NCBI RefSeq assembly: GCF_002269125.1
Contig: NZ_NQKI01000023.1
Coordinates: forward strand, 16,609-80,608
Reading direction: 5' to 3'
Length of the DNA: 64,000 bases
From: Pseudomonas lundensis
GTDB taxonomy: Bacteria; Pseudomonadota; Gammaproteobacteria; Pseudomonadales; Pseudomonadaceae
Shown here: piece after piece, positions 46,940 to 55,361 of the stretch
Numbering within the stretch: position 1 is the first letter of the stretch
Layout: each line of letters starts with the position of its first letter
Made by a program: the position numbers and the translations under genes
Notes under the pieces: model-generated
What the model was told of the DNA's origin: nothing
The model's input: only the letters and a program-made list of their open reading frames with translations
Databases searched by the model: none

Positions 46940-48610
46940 GTGAAACAGAATTCCCTCAAAGGTTGGTTCAAGAGCGGCGCCCCGGGCGTCTGGATCAGCG
47001 GTGGCGCGGTGTCGCTCGCGGTCATCATGACCATTGGTTTGCTGGCAGTGATTGCCGTGCGCGGGCTGGGCCACTTTTGGCCGGCTGATTTGGTGCTGGC
47101 GCAGTACAACGTGCCGGGCTCAGCCAATCACGTGGTGCTGGGCGAAGTGGTGCAAAAGGAAGAAGTGCCCCGCGAACGCCTGAAAAGCGCCGGTTTACCG
47201 GTGCCGGAACAAGGCCCCGAATTCATGACCCGCGAGCTGATCAAGGTCGGCAACCGCGACCTCAACGGCAACGACTTTTCGTGGGTGGTGGGCGAGTGGC
47301 TGACCGACCAGAAGACGCCGCCCGAGTTGCTGGCGGTCGAGCGTCGCGAGTGGGGTAACTTCTACGGCTATTTGGTCAATGTGAAAGAAAACGGCAAGGT
47401 GATTGCCGAAGGTGAAGCGGCGTGGCCTGAGCTGCAGGCGCGGGTCAAGCGCGTTAACGAGCTGGCCAAGCAACTCAGCCAGCTGGAAAAGAAAGACATC
47501 GGCGCCATCAACTATGGGCTTGAGCGGATTCGTCTGCAGGGCCGCAAGCTGGAGCTGGAAGGCAAACTGACACCGCAAGCCCAGGCGGACATGGAAGCCG
47601 AACGTGCCGAGCTGAATGCGCGCTACAAAGCGATTGAAGATCGCTTGGGTGATCTGCATGCCCAGTTCAATCGCGACAGCCTGACGGCCCGCGATGCCAA
47701 CGGTAAAGAGCTGGAAATCAACATCGGCAAAGTGGTCAAGGCCTACCAGCCGAACGCCATGAACAGCTGGCAGAAGCTGGCGATGTATTTCAGTAACATT
47801 TGGGAATTCCTTAGCGAAGACCCGCGAGAAGCCAACACGGAAGGCGGTATTTTCCCGGCGATTTTCGGCACCGTGATGATGACCCTGATCATGGCTGTGA
47901 TCGTGACCCCGTTCGGCGTGCTGGCGGCGGTGTACCTGCGTGAATACGCCAAGCAGAACACGTTGACCCGCGTGATCCGTATTGCTGTGAATAACCTGGC
48001 CGGTGTGCCGGCAATTGTGTACGGCGTGTTTGGTCTGGGCTTCTTTGTGTACGTGCTGGGCGGGTCGGTTGACCGACTGTTCTTTGCCGAGGCACTGCCC
48101 GCGCCAACCTTCGGTACGCCGGGCCTGATGTGGGCCTCGCTGACGCTGGCGCTGCTGGCCGTCCCGGTGGTGATTGTGGCCACTGAAGAGGGGCTGGCGC
48201 GTATTCCGCGTACGGTGCGCGAAGGTTCGCTGGCGCTGGGTGCGACCAAGTCCGAGACGCTGTGGAAGATCGTATTGCCGATGGCCAGCCCGGCCATGAT
48301 GACCGGCATGATCCTCGCCGTGGCGCGGGCAGCGGGTGAAGTGGCACCGCTGATGCTGGTGGGTGTGGTCAAGCTGGCGCCGTCGCTGCCGCTGGACGGC
48401 AACTACCCGTACCTGCATTTGGACCAGAAGATCATGCACCTGGGCTTCCATATTTATGACGTGGGCTTCCAGAGCCCGAACGTTGAAGCCGCGCGGCCGC
48501 TGGTATACGCCACGGCGCTGCTGCTGGTGCTGGTGATCGCGACCCTGAACCTGTCGGCGGTGTGGATTCGCAACCACCTGCGCGAGAAGTACAAGGCGCT
48601 GGAAAGCTGA
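46940..48610 (+). CDS. pstA: phosphate ABC transporter permease PstA, large form
   Basis: 556 residues from a GTG with AAGGAAGG upstream. A first helix is followed by a periplasmic region with a charged coiled-coil-like segment (about 160-250) and then the C-terminal permease with GVLAAVYLREYAKQNTLTRVIR and TVREGSLALGATKSETLWKIVLPMA. Usual PstA length is about 290-300, so the extension mirrors that of PstC. It pairs with PstC in the inner membrane. PstB follows after a 100-base gap. Confidence 0.93.
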   Translation: MKQNSLKGWFKSGAPGVWISGGAVSLAVIMTIGLLAVIAVRGLGHFWPADLVLAQYNVPGSANHVVLGEVVQKEEVPRERLKSAGLPVPEQGPEFMTRELIKVGNRDLNGNDFSWVVGEWLTDQKTPPELLAVERREWGNFYGYLVNVKENGKVIAEGEAAWPELQARVKRVNELAKQLSQLEKKDIGAINYGLERIRLQGRKLELEGKLTPQAQADMEAERAELNARYKAIEDRLGDLHAQFNRDSLTARDANGKELEINIGKVVKAYQPNAMNSWQKLAMYFSNIWEFLSEDPREANTEGGIFPAIFGTVMMTLIMAVIVTPFGVLAAVYLREYAKQNTLTRVIRIAVNNLAGVPAIVYGVFGLGFFVYVLGGSVDRLFFAEALPAPTFGTPGLMWASLTLALLAVPVVIVATEEGLARIPRTVREGSLALGATKSETLWKIVLPMASPAMMTGMILAVARAAGEVAPLMLVGVVKLAPSLPLDGNYPYLHLDQKIMHLGFHIYDVGFQSPNVEAARPLVYATALLLVLVIATLNLSAVWIRNHLREKYKALES

Positions 48611-48709
48611 TAACGAACATAGATGGCAGGCGCGGCCCATCGGCCCTTCTGCCAACGAGAAGCCCGGTTTTTAGTAACCGGAACGAATTTTTAGCGTATG
48701 GAGCAACCC

Positions 48710-49543
48710 ATGCAGCATGAATCCACGTCCCACGGCATCAACATGTCGGCCTTGGGTCGCAGCAAACAAAGCTTGAACCTGGCCAATGAAGAAGTCGCCA
48801 TTGAAGTCCCGGGGTTAAACCTTTATTACGGCGACAAGCAGGCATTGTTCGACGTGAGCCTGAACATCCCGAAACAACGGGTGACTGCGTTCATCGGGCC
48901 GTCGGGTTGCGGCAAGTCCACGCTGCTGCGCACATTTAACCGTATGAACGATCTGGTGGACGGTTGCCGCGTCGAAGGTGAAATCAACCTCTACGGCCAT
49001 AACATCTACCGCAAGGGCGAAGACGTGGCCGAGCTGCGTCGTCGTGTGGGCATGGTGTTCCAGAAGCCCAACCCGTTCCCCAAGACCATCTACGAAAACG
49101 TGGTCTACGGCTTGCGCATTCAGGGCATCAACAAAAAGCGCATCCTCGACGAGGCCGTGGAGTGGGCCCTTAAAGGTGCGGCGTTGTGGGATGAGGTTAA
49201 AGACCGTCTGCACGACTCGGCGCTGGGCTTGTCCGGTGGTCAGCAGCAGCGTCTGGTGATTGCCCGTACCATCGCGGTCGAACCCGAAGTATTGCTGCTC
49301 GATGAGCCGTGTTCGGCACTCGACCCGATCTCGACACTGAAAGTCGAAGAGCTGATTTACGAGCTCAAGTCCAAGTTCACCATCGTGATCGTGACCCACA
49401 ATATGCAACAGGCTGCGCGGGTGTCGGATTACACCGCCTTCATGTACATGGGCAAGATGGTCGAATACGGCGACACCGACACGCTGTTCACCAACCCGGC
49501 CAAAAAGCAGACCGAAGATTACATCACCGGGCGCTATGGCTAG
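48710..49543 (+). CDS. pstB: phosphate ABC transporter ATPase PstB
   Basis: 277 residues from ATG 48710 (MQHESTSHG); an earlier ATG at 48698 adds four residues. Walker [10 protein letters not shown], signature LSGGQQQR and Walker [13 protein letters not shown] are intact. It drives phosphate import with ATP. GGAG lies seven bases upstream of the preferred start. Confidence 0.96.
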   Translation: MQHESTSHGINMSALGRSKQSLNLANEEVAIEVPGLNLYYGDKQALFDVSLNIPKQRVTAFIGPSGCGKSTLLRTFNRMNDLVDGCRVEGEINLYGHNIYRKGEDVAELRRRVGMVFQKPNPFPKTIYENVVYGLRIQGINKKRILDEAVEWALKGAALWDEVKDRLHDSALGLSGGQQQRLVIARTIAVEPEVLLLDEPCSALDPISTLKVEELIYELKSKFTIVIVTHNMQQAARVSDYTAFMYMGKMVEYGDTDTLFTNPAKKQTEDYITGRYG

Positions 49544-49628
49544 TGGGAGCGGCCCCTGCCGCTTGGCGTAATGACACAATTGGCTGGCCGCCTGGCGCGT
49601 GCCGCTCACCGATTTGCGGAGCAGAACC

Positions 49629-50390
49629 ATGATTTCAAAGGATGGCCTCACCCATCACATTTCCGCGCAATTCAACGCGGAACTCGAAGAAGTGCGCAGC
49701 CACTTGCTGGCCATGGGCGGGCTGGTCGAGAAGCAGGTTAACGACGCGGTCACGGCGTTGATCGAGGCCGACTCCGGGCTGGCTCAGCAAGTGCGCGAAA
49801 TTGACGAACAGATCAATCAGATGGAGCGCAACATCGACGAAGAATGCCTGCGCATTCTGGCCCGCCGTCAGCCTGCGGCTTCTGACTTGCGGCTGATTAT
49901 CAGCATTTCCAAGTCAGTCATTGACCTGGAGCGCATCGGTGACGAGGCGACAAAAATTGCACGCCGTGCGATCCAGCTCTGTGAAGAGGGCGAAGCGCCG
50001 CGCGGTTACGTAGAAGTGCGGCACATTGGCGATCAGGTGCGCAACATGGTGCGCGATGCCCTGGACGCTTTCGCCCGTTTCGATGCTGACCTTGCGCTGT
50101 CTGTGGCGCAGTACGACAAAATCATCGACCGCGAATACAAAACGGCACTGCGTGAGCTGGCCACTTACATGATGGAAGATCCGCGTTCGATTTCGCGGGT
50201 GCTGAGCATCATTTGGGTACTGCGTTCGCTGGAGCGGATTGGCGACCACGCACGCAATATTTCGGAGCTGGTGATCTACCTGGTGCGCGGAACGGATGTG
50301 CGCCATATGGGCCTCAAGCGTATGCGCGAAGAAGTTGAAGGCACGGGTGTGGATAACGCTAATGTTCCGCAGGTGCCTGACGATAAATAA
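49629..50390 (+). CDS. phoU: phosphate signalling protein PhoU
   Basis: 253 residues from ATG 49629 (MISKDGLTHHISAQF). Two PhoU three-helix repeats with the metal-site motifs DLERIGDEATKIA and RSLERIGDHARNISE are intact. PhoU links PstCAB to PhoR and shuts off the Pho response when phosphate is plentiful. Last gene of the pst operon. Confidence 0.96.
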   Translation: MISKDGLTHHISAQFNAELEEVRSHLLAMGGLVEKQVNDAVTALIEADSGLAQQVREIDEQINQMERNIDEECLRILARRQPAASDLRLIISISKSVIDLERIGDEATKIARRAIQLCEEGEAPRGYVEVRHIGDQVRNMVRDALDAFARFDADLALSVAQYDKIIDREYKTALRELATYMMEDPRSISRVLSIIWVLRSLERIGDHARNISELVIYLVRGTDVRHMGLKRMREEVEGTGVDNANVPQVPDDK

Positions 50391-50405
50391 GACTGCCCGA
50401 GATTA

Positions 50406-50433
50406 AAAACGCCCGGCTTTAGCCGGGCGTTTT
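50406..50433 (+). terminator. terminator after phoU
   Basis: AAAACGCCCGGCT and AGCCGGGCGTTTT form a 13-bp stem with a two-base loop and a T run. It ends the pst-phoU operon. Confidence 0.92.
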
Positions 50434-50551
50434 ACGTTTCGGCGTTCACATTCAGGCGCTCTGCGAACGTAAAGTCATTCGGGGTGCCCCCAAGATTTGG
50501 CACATGGCCATCATTCGGCGCATGCTAGTCAAGATTTCAAAGGAGCAGTCG

Positions 50552-51451
50552 ATGAGCAAGGTCAGTGTGTTGGTGGTGGATGACGCGTCGTTTATTCGCG
50601 ATTTGGTCAAAAAGTGCCTGCGTAACTACTTCCCAGGCATCAAGATCGAAGACGCGGTTAACGGTCGCAAAGCCCAGGCCATACTGGCCCGCGAAACCTT
50701 CGACCTGGTGCTGTGTGACTGGGAAATGCCTGAAATGTCCGGCCTTGAGCTGCTGACCTGGTGCCGCGAGCAAGATCACTTGAGAACCCTGCCGTTCATC
50801 ATGGTCACCAGCCGTGGCGATAAAGAGAACGTGGTGCAGGCGATTCAGGCGGGTGTGTCGGGTTACGTCAGCAAGCCCTTTACCAACGAGCAGTTGCTGA
50901 CCAAGGTCAAACACGCACTGAACAAGGCCGGAAAGCTCGAAACCCTGCTGGCCAGTGCGCCGACGCGGATGAACTCGGCATTCGGGAATGATTCGCTCAA
51001 TGCATTGACTGGCGGCAAGGCTCAGACCGTGGCTGCAACGCCTGCCGCTGCGCCTGCACCCGTTGCACGCCCGGCAGTCGCAGCCAAACCTGCGGCAAAG
51101 GCACATACACCTGCAGGGCGTGGTCAGGGTCAATTGCGCCTTTCCAGTGGCACACAGGCATGCGTCATTAAGGCCTTGAGCCTCAAGGAGGCGCTGCTGG
51201 TGGTGCGTCGTGGCGACGTGCTGCCTCAGGTGCTGGAAAGCGCCGTGCTTGACCTTGAGCAGGGCGAGAGCGCCGAGGTGGCACGTCTCAATGGTTACCT
51301 GCACGCGGTCGTTGCCTACGAGCCCAAGCCTGACAGCGACTGGTTGCAACTGACCTTCCGCTTTGTGGATCAGGATGCCGCGAAGATGGGCTACCTCTCG
51401 CGGCTGATCGCCCATGGCACCGCACAAAAACACTTTGTGCCCGGTGCGTAA
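50552..51451 (+). CDS. response regulator with Ala/Pro-rich linker
   Basis: 299 residues from ATG 50552, with AAAGGAG upstream. The REC domain has the phosphoacceptor aspartate in LCDWEMPEMSG and lysine in SKPFTNEQL. A flexible Ala/Pro linker (AATPAAAPAPVARPAVAAKP) leads to a ~100-residue C-terminal domain (LRLSSGTQACVIKALSLKEALL) that may be a PilZ-like fold; no HTH is visible. This gene type follows phoU in P. aeruginosa too. No adjacent histidine kinase. Confidence 0.8.
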   Translation: MSKVSVLVVDDASFIRDLVKKCLRNYFPGIKIEDAVNGRKAQAILARETFDLVLCDWEMPEMSGLELLTWCREQDHLRTLPFIMVTSRGDKENVVQAIQAGVSGYVSKPFTNEQLLTKVKHALNKAGKLETLLASAPTRMNSAFGNDSLNALTGGKAQTVAATPAAAPAPVARPAVAAKPAAKAHTPAGRGQGQLRLSSGTQACVIKALSLKEALLVVRRGDVLPQVLESAVLDLEQGESAEVARLNGYLHAVVAYEPKPDSDWLQLTFRFVDQDAAKMGYLSRLIAHGTAQKHFVPGA

Positions 51452-51466
51452 CCACTGAACACAGGC

Positions 51467-53428
51467 TTACGGCAATTGCAGGCCGCCTGAAGCCTTGTGA
51501 ATCGCCCGCAGATGCTCACCGATCTGTTTGACGTTGGCTTCGGTCGCGGCAATTTCGGCGGCGCGGGCGGGTTCCAGCAGGCTGCGTACTTCCTTGTCCA
51601 GATCCCCGGTCAGGCGCAGTAGCTGTTGCTGGCGCTGACTGCTTTCGGATTCGAGCATTTCCCATTCTTGGGCCTGTGGCAGGCCATAGCCGCTGCTGCC
51701 CAGCAACTCCGCCGGGCGACTGAGAAAGCCGCTGCTGGCGAGAATTTCTTGAAGCGTCTTGTTGGCCTTGTCCATGCCGGCACCTTCAATGCCGCGCACT
51801 TTTAAGTACTTCTGTTTGACTTCGTCTTGAGCCAGCAATAATTGACGGCGAAACGCGGCTTGCTCAAGCAGCAACAATGCAGCGCTGGCGCGCAGATCGG
51901 CTTGTTCGACCCACGGACGTCGAGCGTCCGGACTGAGGGCGAGCCAGTCTTCGACGCTGGTTTGCTGGATCGGCAGGCGGGTCTTGAGAACATCGAACAT
52001 CGCTTGATAGCGATCGCGGTAGGAGTCAAAGCGGTAACCCAAGCGCAGCGCTTCTTTCTTGTCATCCAGCACGCGGGTATCGGCCAGCCCACGCGCTTTG
52101 AGCACTTCCAGCAGGCCATTGGGCATGATGCTGTCCAGGCCCTTGAGCTGCGCGTTGTCACTGCCGCTGCGCAGCAACTTCAGGGTTTCGACCGCGCAGT
52201 TGTTGGAAATGAAGTAGTAGTTGCCGTCATAGCTCCAGTGCATCTCTGCCGCGTGCTCGACCACTTCTTCGATTTCTGGGCGGCTCAGCGTGAGGGGCAC
52301 AGACGCGAGGCTGCGCAGTTCGGTCTTGGTGTATTCGTCAATCACCTGAGCCAGTGGCAAGACAAAGAGGCGTGACGGGTAGGCGCCGGTCAGGCCGTCC
52401 CAGCTCGATAACTGTACGTCGTTGACGAATGCCCGGTAGGACAACACCAGATGTTCTTGCAGGTCGAGTCGGCAATCAGGGCCGCGTGGACGGCCGGGCG
52501 CGCAGATTACCAGCCGCAACATGCTGTGGCCCCAGCGGCTGGCCCATTCCTGATTGGCTTCGGCAAGCAGGTAATCGACGGCATACACACGCTCGGGGTC
52601 GACGGTGCCGAGGGGTTGTTTGGCAAAATCATTGCCGGCATTGAGAAAGGCGAAGCCTTTGGAACATTCATCCCGGGCAGCCGGGGCCCAACCGAAGTGT
52701 TCCTTGTAGTAGCGATACAGCGCCGGGCGGCGACAGGCATAGGCCGGATCAAGGAGGAAATACTCCATGTTCACCGCGACAAACTCCCGGGGGTTGGTGA
52801 CTTCGTACAAGTCCGGGCTGCGGACGATCTGGTGATTGTTTTGCTCACGCTCGCCACGGCGGCCGACATATTGTTGCCAGCCGGCCAGGTCGAGCAGGCG
52901 CGGATCATCGCTGAGGGTGAAACGGCGTTCGGTTTGGCCCCGGCACGCGTCCGGCAGGCCAATCAGCCCGGCGCTGTTGTGCTGACGCGTGCAGCGCTGG
53001 ATGAGCGTGCGCTGTGCGTCCGGCCACAAACGGGCGCGGTCATAAATGTGGGTCAGTTCGTGCAGCACCGTGGCGAGCATTTCCCGGCGCACAGTGCCGT
53101 GGGGGCGACTGGTTTGCTCAGTGGCGGCCGAGCCGTCGGTCAAGCTCGTCAGCAGCTTGCGATTGAGATCCAGCTCGGCCACCAACGAAGCTTGCCCGTA
53201 GGCGTTGCTCGGCATGTCATCGGTCCAGCCCACCAGGATCTGGCGGTCCAGTTGCTCGATAAACCGCGGTGGCAGCTTCTGCATGGCCTCGTCCAGCAAC
53301 GCCTGACTGGCCTGCTGTTCAGCCGGGCTCAGGCCGTCGCTCTTGAGTTGCAGATGCAGCGCGGCCTGGGCGCTGCTGCCGATTAGCAGCAGGCCGCAGG
53401 CGGCAAGCCAACGCGCGAGTGGCCTCAC
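51467..53428 (-). CDS. DUF4105 (Lnb N-terminal domain) secreted protein with HExxH
   Basis: 653 residues with a GTG start that overlaps the stop of the upstream DUF2388 gene (GTGA). A signal peptide (MRPLARWLAACGLLLIGSSAQA) is followed by an N-domain with zinc-like HELTHIYDR, then WASRWGHSMLRLVICAPGRP, the Lnb/DUF4105 motif, and a C-terminal helical region. Likely periplasmic. The function is unknown; the HELTH motif suggests metal-dependent hydrolysis. Confidence 0.83.
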   Translation of the reverse strand: MRPLARWLAACGLLLIGSSAQAALHLQLKSDGLSPAEQQASQALLDEAMQKLPPRFIEQLDRQILVGWTDDMPSNAYGQASLVAELDLNRKLLTSLTDGSAATEQTSRPHGTVRREMLATVLHELTHIYDRARLWPDAQRTLIQRCTRQHNSAGLIGLPDACRGQTERRFTLSDDPRLLDLAGWQQYVGRRGEREQNNHQIVRSPDLYEVTNPREFVAVNMEYFLLDPAYACRRPALYRYYKEHFGWAPAARDECSKGFAFLNAGNDFAKQPLGTVDPERVYAVDYLLAEANQEWASRWGHSMLRLVICAPGRPRGPDCRLDLQEHLVLSYRAFVNDVQLSSWDGLTGAYPSRLFVLPLAQVIDEYTKTELRSLASVPLTLSRPEIEEVVEHAAEMHWSYDGNYYFISNNCAVETLKLLRSGSDNAQLKGLDSIMPNGLLEVLKARGLADTRVLDDKKEALRLGYRFDSYRDRYQAMFDVLKTRLPIQQTSVEDWLALSPDARRPWVEQADLRASAALLLLEQAAFRRQLLLAQDEVKQKYLKVRGIEGAGMDKANKTLQEILASSGFLSRPAELLGSSGYGLPQAQEWEMLESESSQRQQQLLRLTGDLDKEVRSLLEPARAAEIAATEANVKQIGEHLRAIHKASGGLQLP

Positions 53429-53745
53429 AGTGCGAGGGTAGCTTCGGCAAGTTCCTGGTCGCTGGCGCTGCGAGCTTCTGGCACACGCTCACGCAAGGTG
53501 TTGAAGGCGGATTCCAACTGGACGCCGCGAATGTTGCCTTGGCTGGCAACGAAAGTGGCGGCGTCATCGTGGGCTTCACGCACCACTTTGGAGTCGCGTA
53601 TCGATGTCGTGGTGTCAGACGTGAAGTCAATCGCGCGTCCGAACGCACGAACAATAATGTTACTGGTTTGCACCAGGGTTTGTGCCTGAGCCACATCGGC
53701 CAACAACAGCAGGCCAAGGGTGGCGGCAATCAACGGGCTACGCAT
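53425..53745 (-). CDS. DUF2388 small secreted protein, copy 1
   Basis: 106 residues from ATG 53745 with GGAG eight bases upstream (an ATG six bases earlier is also possible). Signal peptide MRSPLIAATLGLLLLADVAQA. Core motif SDTTTSIRDSKVVREAHDDAATFVASQGNIRG is DUF2388. Third gene of the DUF2388 operon and translationally coupled to the DUF4105 gene. Confidence 0.83.
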   Translation of the reverse strand: MRSPLIAATLGLLLLADVAQAQTLVQTSNIIVRAFGRAIDFTSDTTTSIRDSKVVREAHDDAATFVASQGNIRGVQLESAFNTLRERVPEARSASDQELAEATLAL

Positions 53746-53771
53746 GAACATTCTCCAGAAAACGCGGGTAG

Positions 53772-54065
53772 TTATTGGACGAGAATTGCTTGTGCCAGTT
53801 CAAGGTCACTGGCAGTCAATTTTGGCTGGTCCTGACGCAAATAGTGCAAGGCTGATTCCAGCCGGGAACCTCGGAGTTGGCCGTCACTGGCGATAAAAGC
53901 GGCAGCGTCATCCTGAGCGGCACGAATCAGTTTGTTTTCGAAGGGTGCTGAGGTCACTTTGCTGGTGACATACCCGGTGAGCACAGTGGTTTGCGTGCTC
54001 GTGTCGAAGGCAGCTGCAGTTTGAGTCCAGCAAAAGGCAAGTAGGGCAATTGAGAGAAAGCGCAT
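53772..54065 (-). CDS. DUF2388 small secreted protein, copy 2
   Basis: 97 residues from ATG 54065 (MRFLSIALLAFCW); the longer frame start at 54095 is not family-like. Signal peptide, then VLTGYVTSKVTSAPFENKLIRAAQDDAAAFIASDGQLRG. The most divergent of the three copies: the TSIRD part of the motif is missing. Function unknown. Confidence 0.8.
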   Translation of the reverse strand: MRFLSIALLAFCWTQTAAAFDTSTQTTVLTGYVTSKVTSAPFENKLIRAAQDDAAAFIASDGQLRGSRLESALHYLRQDQPKLTASDLELAQAILVQ

Positions 54066-54212
54066 GGGTCTCGACGTTAGTTGAGCGAGGGCCAAGGCTA
54101 GCGTAATGGGCGGGGCAGGGCAAAGTGGATGTGCCCGCTGTCCGAGGGCGAGGCTGTGCTCGGGTTACGTCGCACATAGCCTCGCGCTGCCCGGCAGCAA
54201 TGGCACGGCAAA

Positions 54213-54530
54213 TCAGAGGGTCAGAATGGCCTGGGCCAGTTGTGCATCGGACGCTTGCAGTTGTGGTGCTTGCTGACGGATGAAGTCCAGTGCGCTTTCG
54301 AGTTTCACCCCCCGGATAGTGCCTTCACTTGCCACGAAGCTTGCGGCATCGTCGCGGGCAGCGCGCACGATTTTGTTGTCGCGGATGGAGTTGGTGGCAT
54401 CGGACGTCAGATCTGTAGTGGCCTTAAGCGTGCCTACAATGGCGTCTGTGGTCACGATGAAGCTGGAAGCGTGGGCGCTGGCAGCAACAGCCAGCAAAGC
54501 CGCAGCGCTGAGTAGGCGAAGAGTGGGCAT
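54213..54530 (-). CDS. DUF2388 small secreted protein, copy 3
   Basis: 105 residues from ATG 54530 with AAGGAG nine bases upstream. Signal peptide MPTLRLLSAAALLAVAASAHA. Core SDATNSIRDNKIVRAARDDAASFVASEGTIRG. First gene of the operon transcribed toward the DUF4105 gene. AACTGTAC motif pair lies about 130-170 bases upstream. Confidence 0.83.
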   Translation of the reverse strand: MPTLRLLSAAALLAVAASAHASSFIVTTDAIVGTLKATTDLTSDATNSIRDNKIVRAARDDAASFVASEGTIRGVKLESALDFIRQQAPQLQASDAQLAQAILTL

Positions 54531-54659
54531 GGTGATACTCCTTGGCATGAGCTTATAAGTTAGACGTTTATAAGCCGAATAGTAGGCCCGGTACCGCGCA
54601 GGGCAAAGAAGGTTTTACGGCCAAGGGCTGAAATAAGGCGAAAACGTATTGGAATCTGA

Positions 54660-54702
54660 AACTGTACTTGTCTATTTTTTTTGAATTTATAACTGTACCT
54701 GT
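54660..54702. promoter_or_regulatory. two AACTGTAC motifs 31 bases apart
   Basis: AACTGTACTTGT (54660-54671) and AACTGTACCTGT (54691-54702) are direct repeats, three helical turns apart. They sit upstream of the DUF2388 operon. Related copies occur in the DUF1127 promoter region. Confidence 0.6.
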
Positions 54703-54737
54703 CGCATTAACTGCTCATAAAGAAGCCCTAAAACGAC

Positions 54738-54772
54738 AAAACCCGTCAGCGGTTGCCCGCGACGGGTTTTGT
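54738..54772. terminator. terminator after DUF1127 gene
   Basis: CAAAACCCGTC and GACGGGTTTTG form an 11-bp stem. T residues follow in both directions, so it may act bidirectionally. It lies past the stop of the minus-strand DUF1127 gene. Confidence 0.85.
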
Positions 54773-54827
54773 TTTACAAATTCTGGGTGCTGGCGGTGAA
54801 TCGTACATCAGGGCCAGCGAGCGCGTG

Positions 54828-55043
54828 TTAGCGCCAGAACGGCTTGCTCAGCTCTTCGTAACGCTGTGCTTCGCTAATCCCGGCATCTGCCAGAAGGCGC
54901 GAGTCCAGACGAGCCAGTTGATGGCGGCTGGAAATACGGCGCTGCCACAACATCAGGTTGGCAAGTACGCGCAAAGGCATCGAGGCCTGGTTTTTGACAG
55001 TGTTGCTTTCGGTGAACAAATCGGAACTGAGGGTACGTTCCAT
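54828..55043 (-). CDS. DUF1127 small protein
   Basis: 71 residues. The C-terminal RRISSRHQLARLDSRLLADAGISEAQRYEELSKPFW is the DUF1127 domain (YjiS-like), with its conserved LARLDSRLLADAGI helix. Proteins of this kind are stress or metabolism modulators, some RNA-binding, in other bacteria. It has its own promoter region with several AACTGTAC motifs. Confidence 0.85.
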   Translation of the reverse strand: MERTLSSDLFTESNTVKNQASMPLRVLANLMLWQRRISSRHQLARLDSRLLADAGISEAQRYEELSKPFWR

Positions 55044-55194
55044 GATGGCATCCTTCCGCTTGTGGCGGCATTGGCTAGTGGTTTAACTGGTGCCCATGAT
55101 CCTCTTCCGCGTCCAGAGTCTCTAGATACAGTTCACCTGTATTGTGCAGAGCCAGTTAACTGTTTAGGGGTGCTGTACGGGCGTAAATGGGCAC

Positions 55195-55291
55195 AACTGT
55201 ACCGGTAGGCACTAAGTTGGTGCATTTTTAATCAATCTTGTATGAAATGCGGCTTGTAAGGGTAGGAAATGACCAGTACAGCAGTACAGTT
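55195..55291. promoter_or_regulatory. AACTGTAC motifs upstream of DUF1127
   Basis: AACTGTACCGGT (55195-55206) and the 20-base block ACCAGTACAGCAGTACAGTT (55272-55291), which reads AACTGTACTGCTGTACTGGT on the other strand. These match the motifs near the DUF2388 promoter. A MocR/GntR type regulator is a possible binder. Confidence 0.6.
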
Positions 55292-55307
55292 TTTGGAATA
55301 GCGCGCA

Positions 55308-55347
55308 TAAAAAAGCCGCCGTGAAAACAGTGTTTTCGTCGGCGGCT
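55308..55347 (-). terminator. terminator after acetyl-CoA hydrolase gene
   Basis: AGCCGCC pairs with GGCGGCT, with an inner GAAAACA/TGTTTTC stem, and on the minus strand a run of six T residues follows. Confidence 0.88.
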
Positions 55348-55361
55348 GTCTAGCTCGCGTA

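Noticed and set aside
47195..48655. 486-residue ORF antisense to pstA
   Set aside because: His- and Gln-rich shadow frame with no domain or ribosome site; pstA is clearly the real gene.
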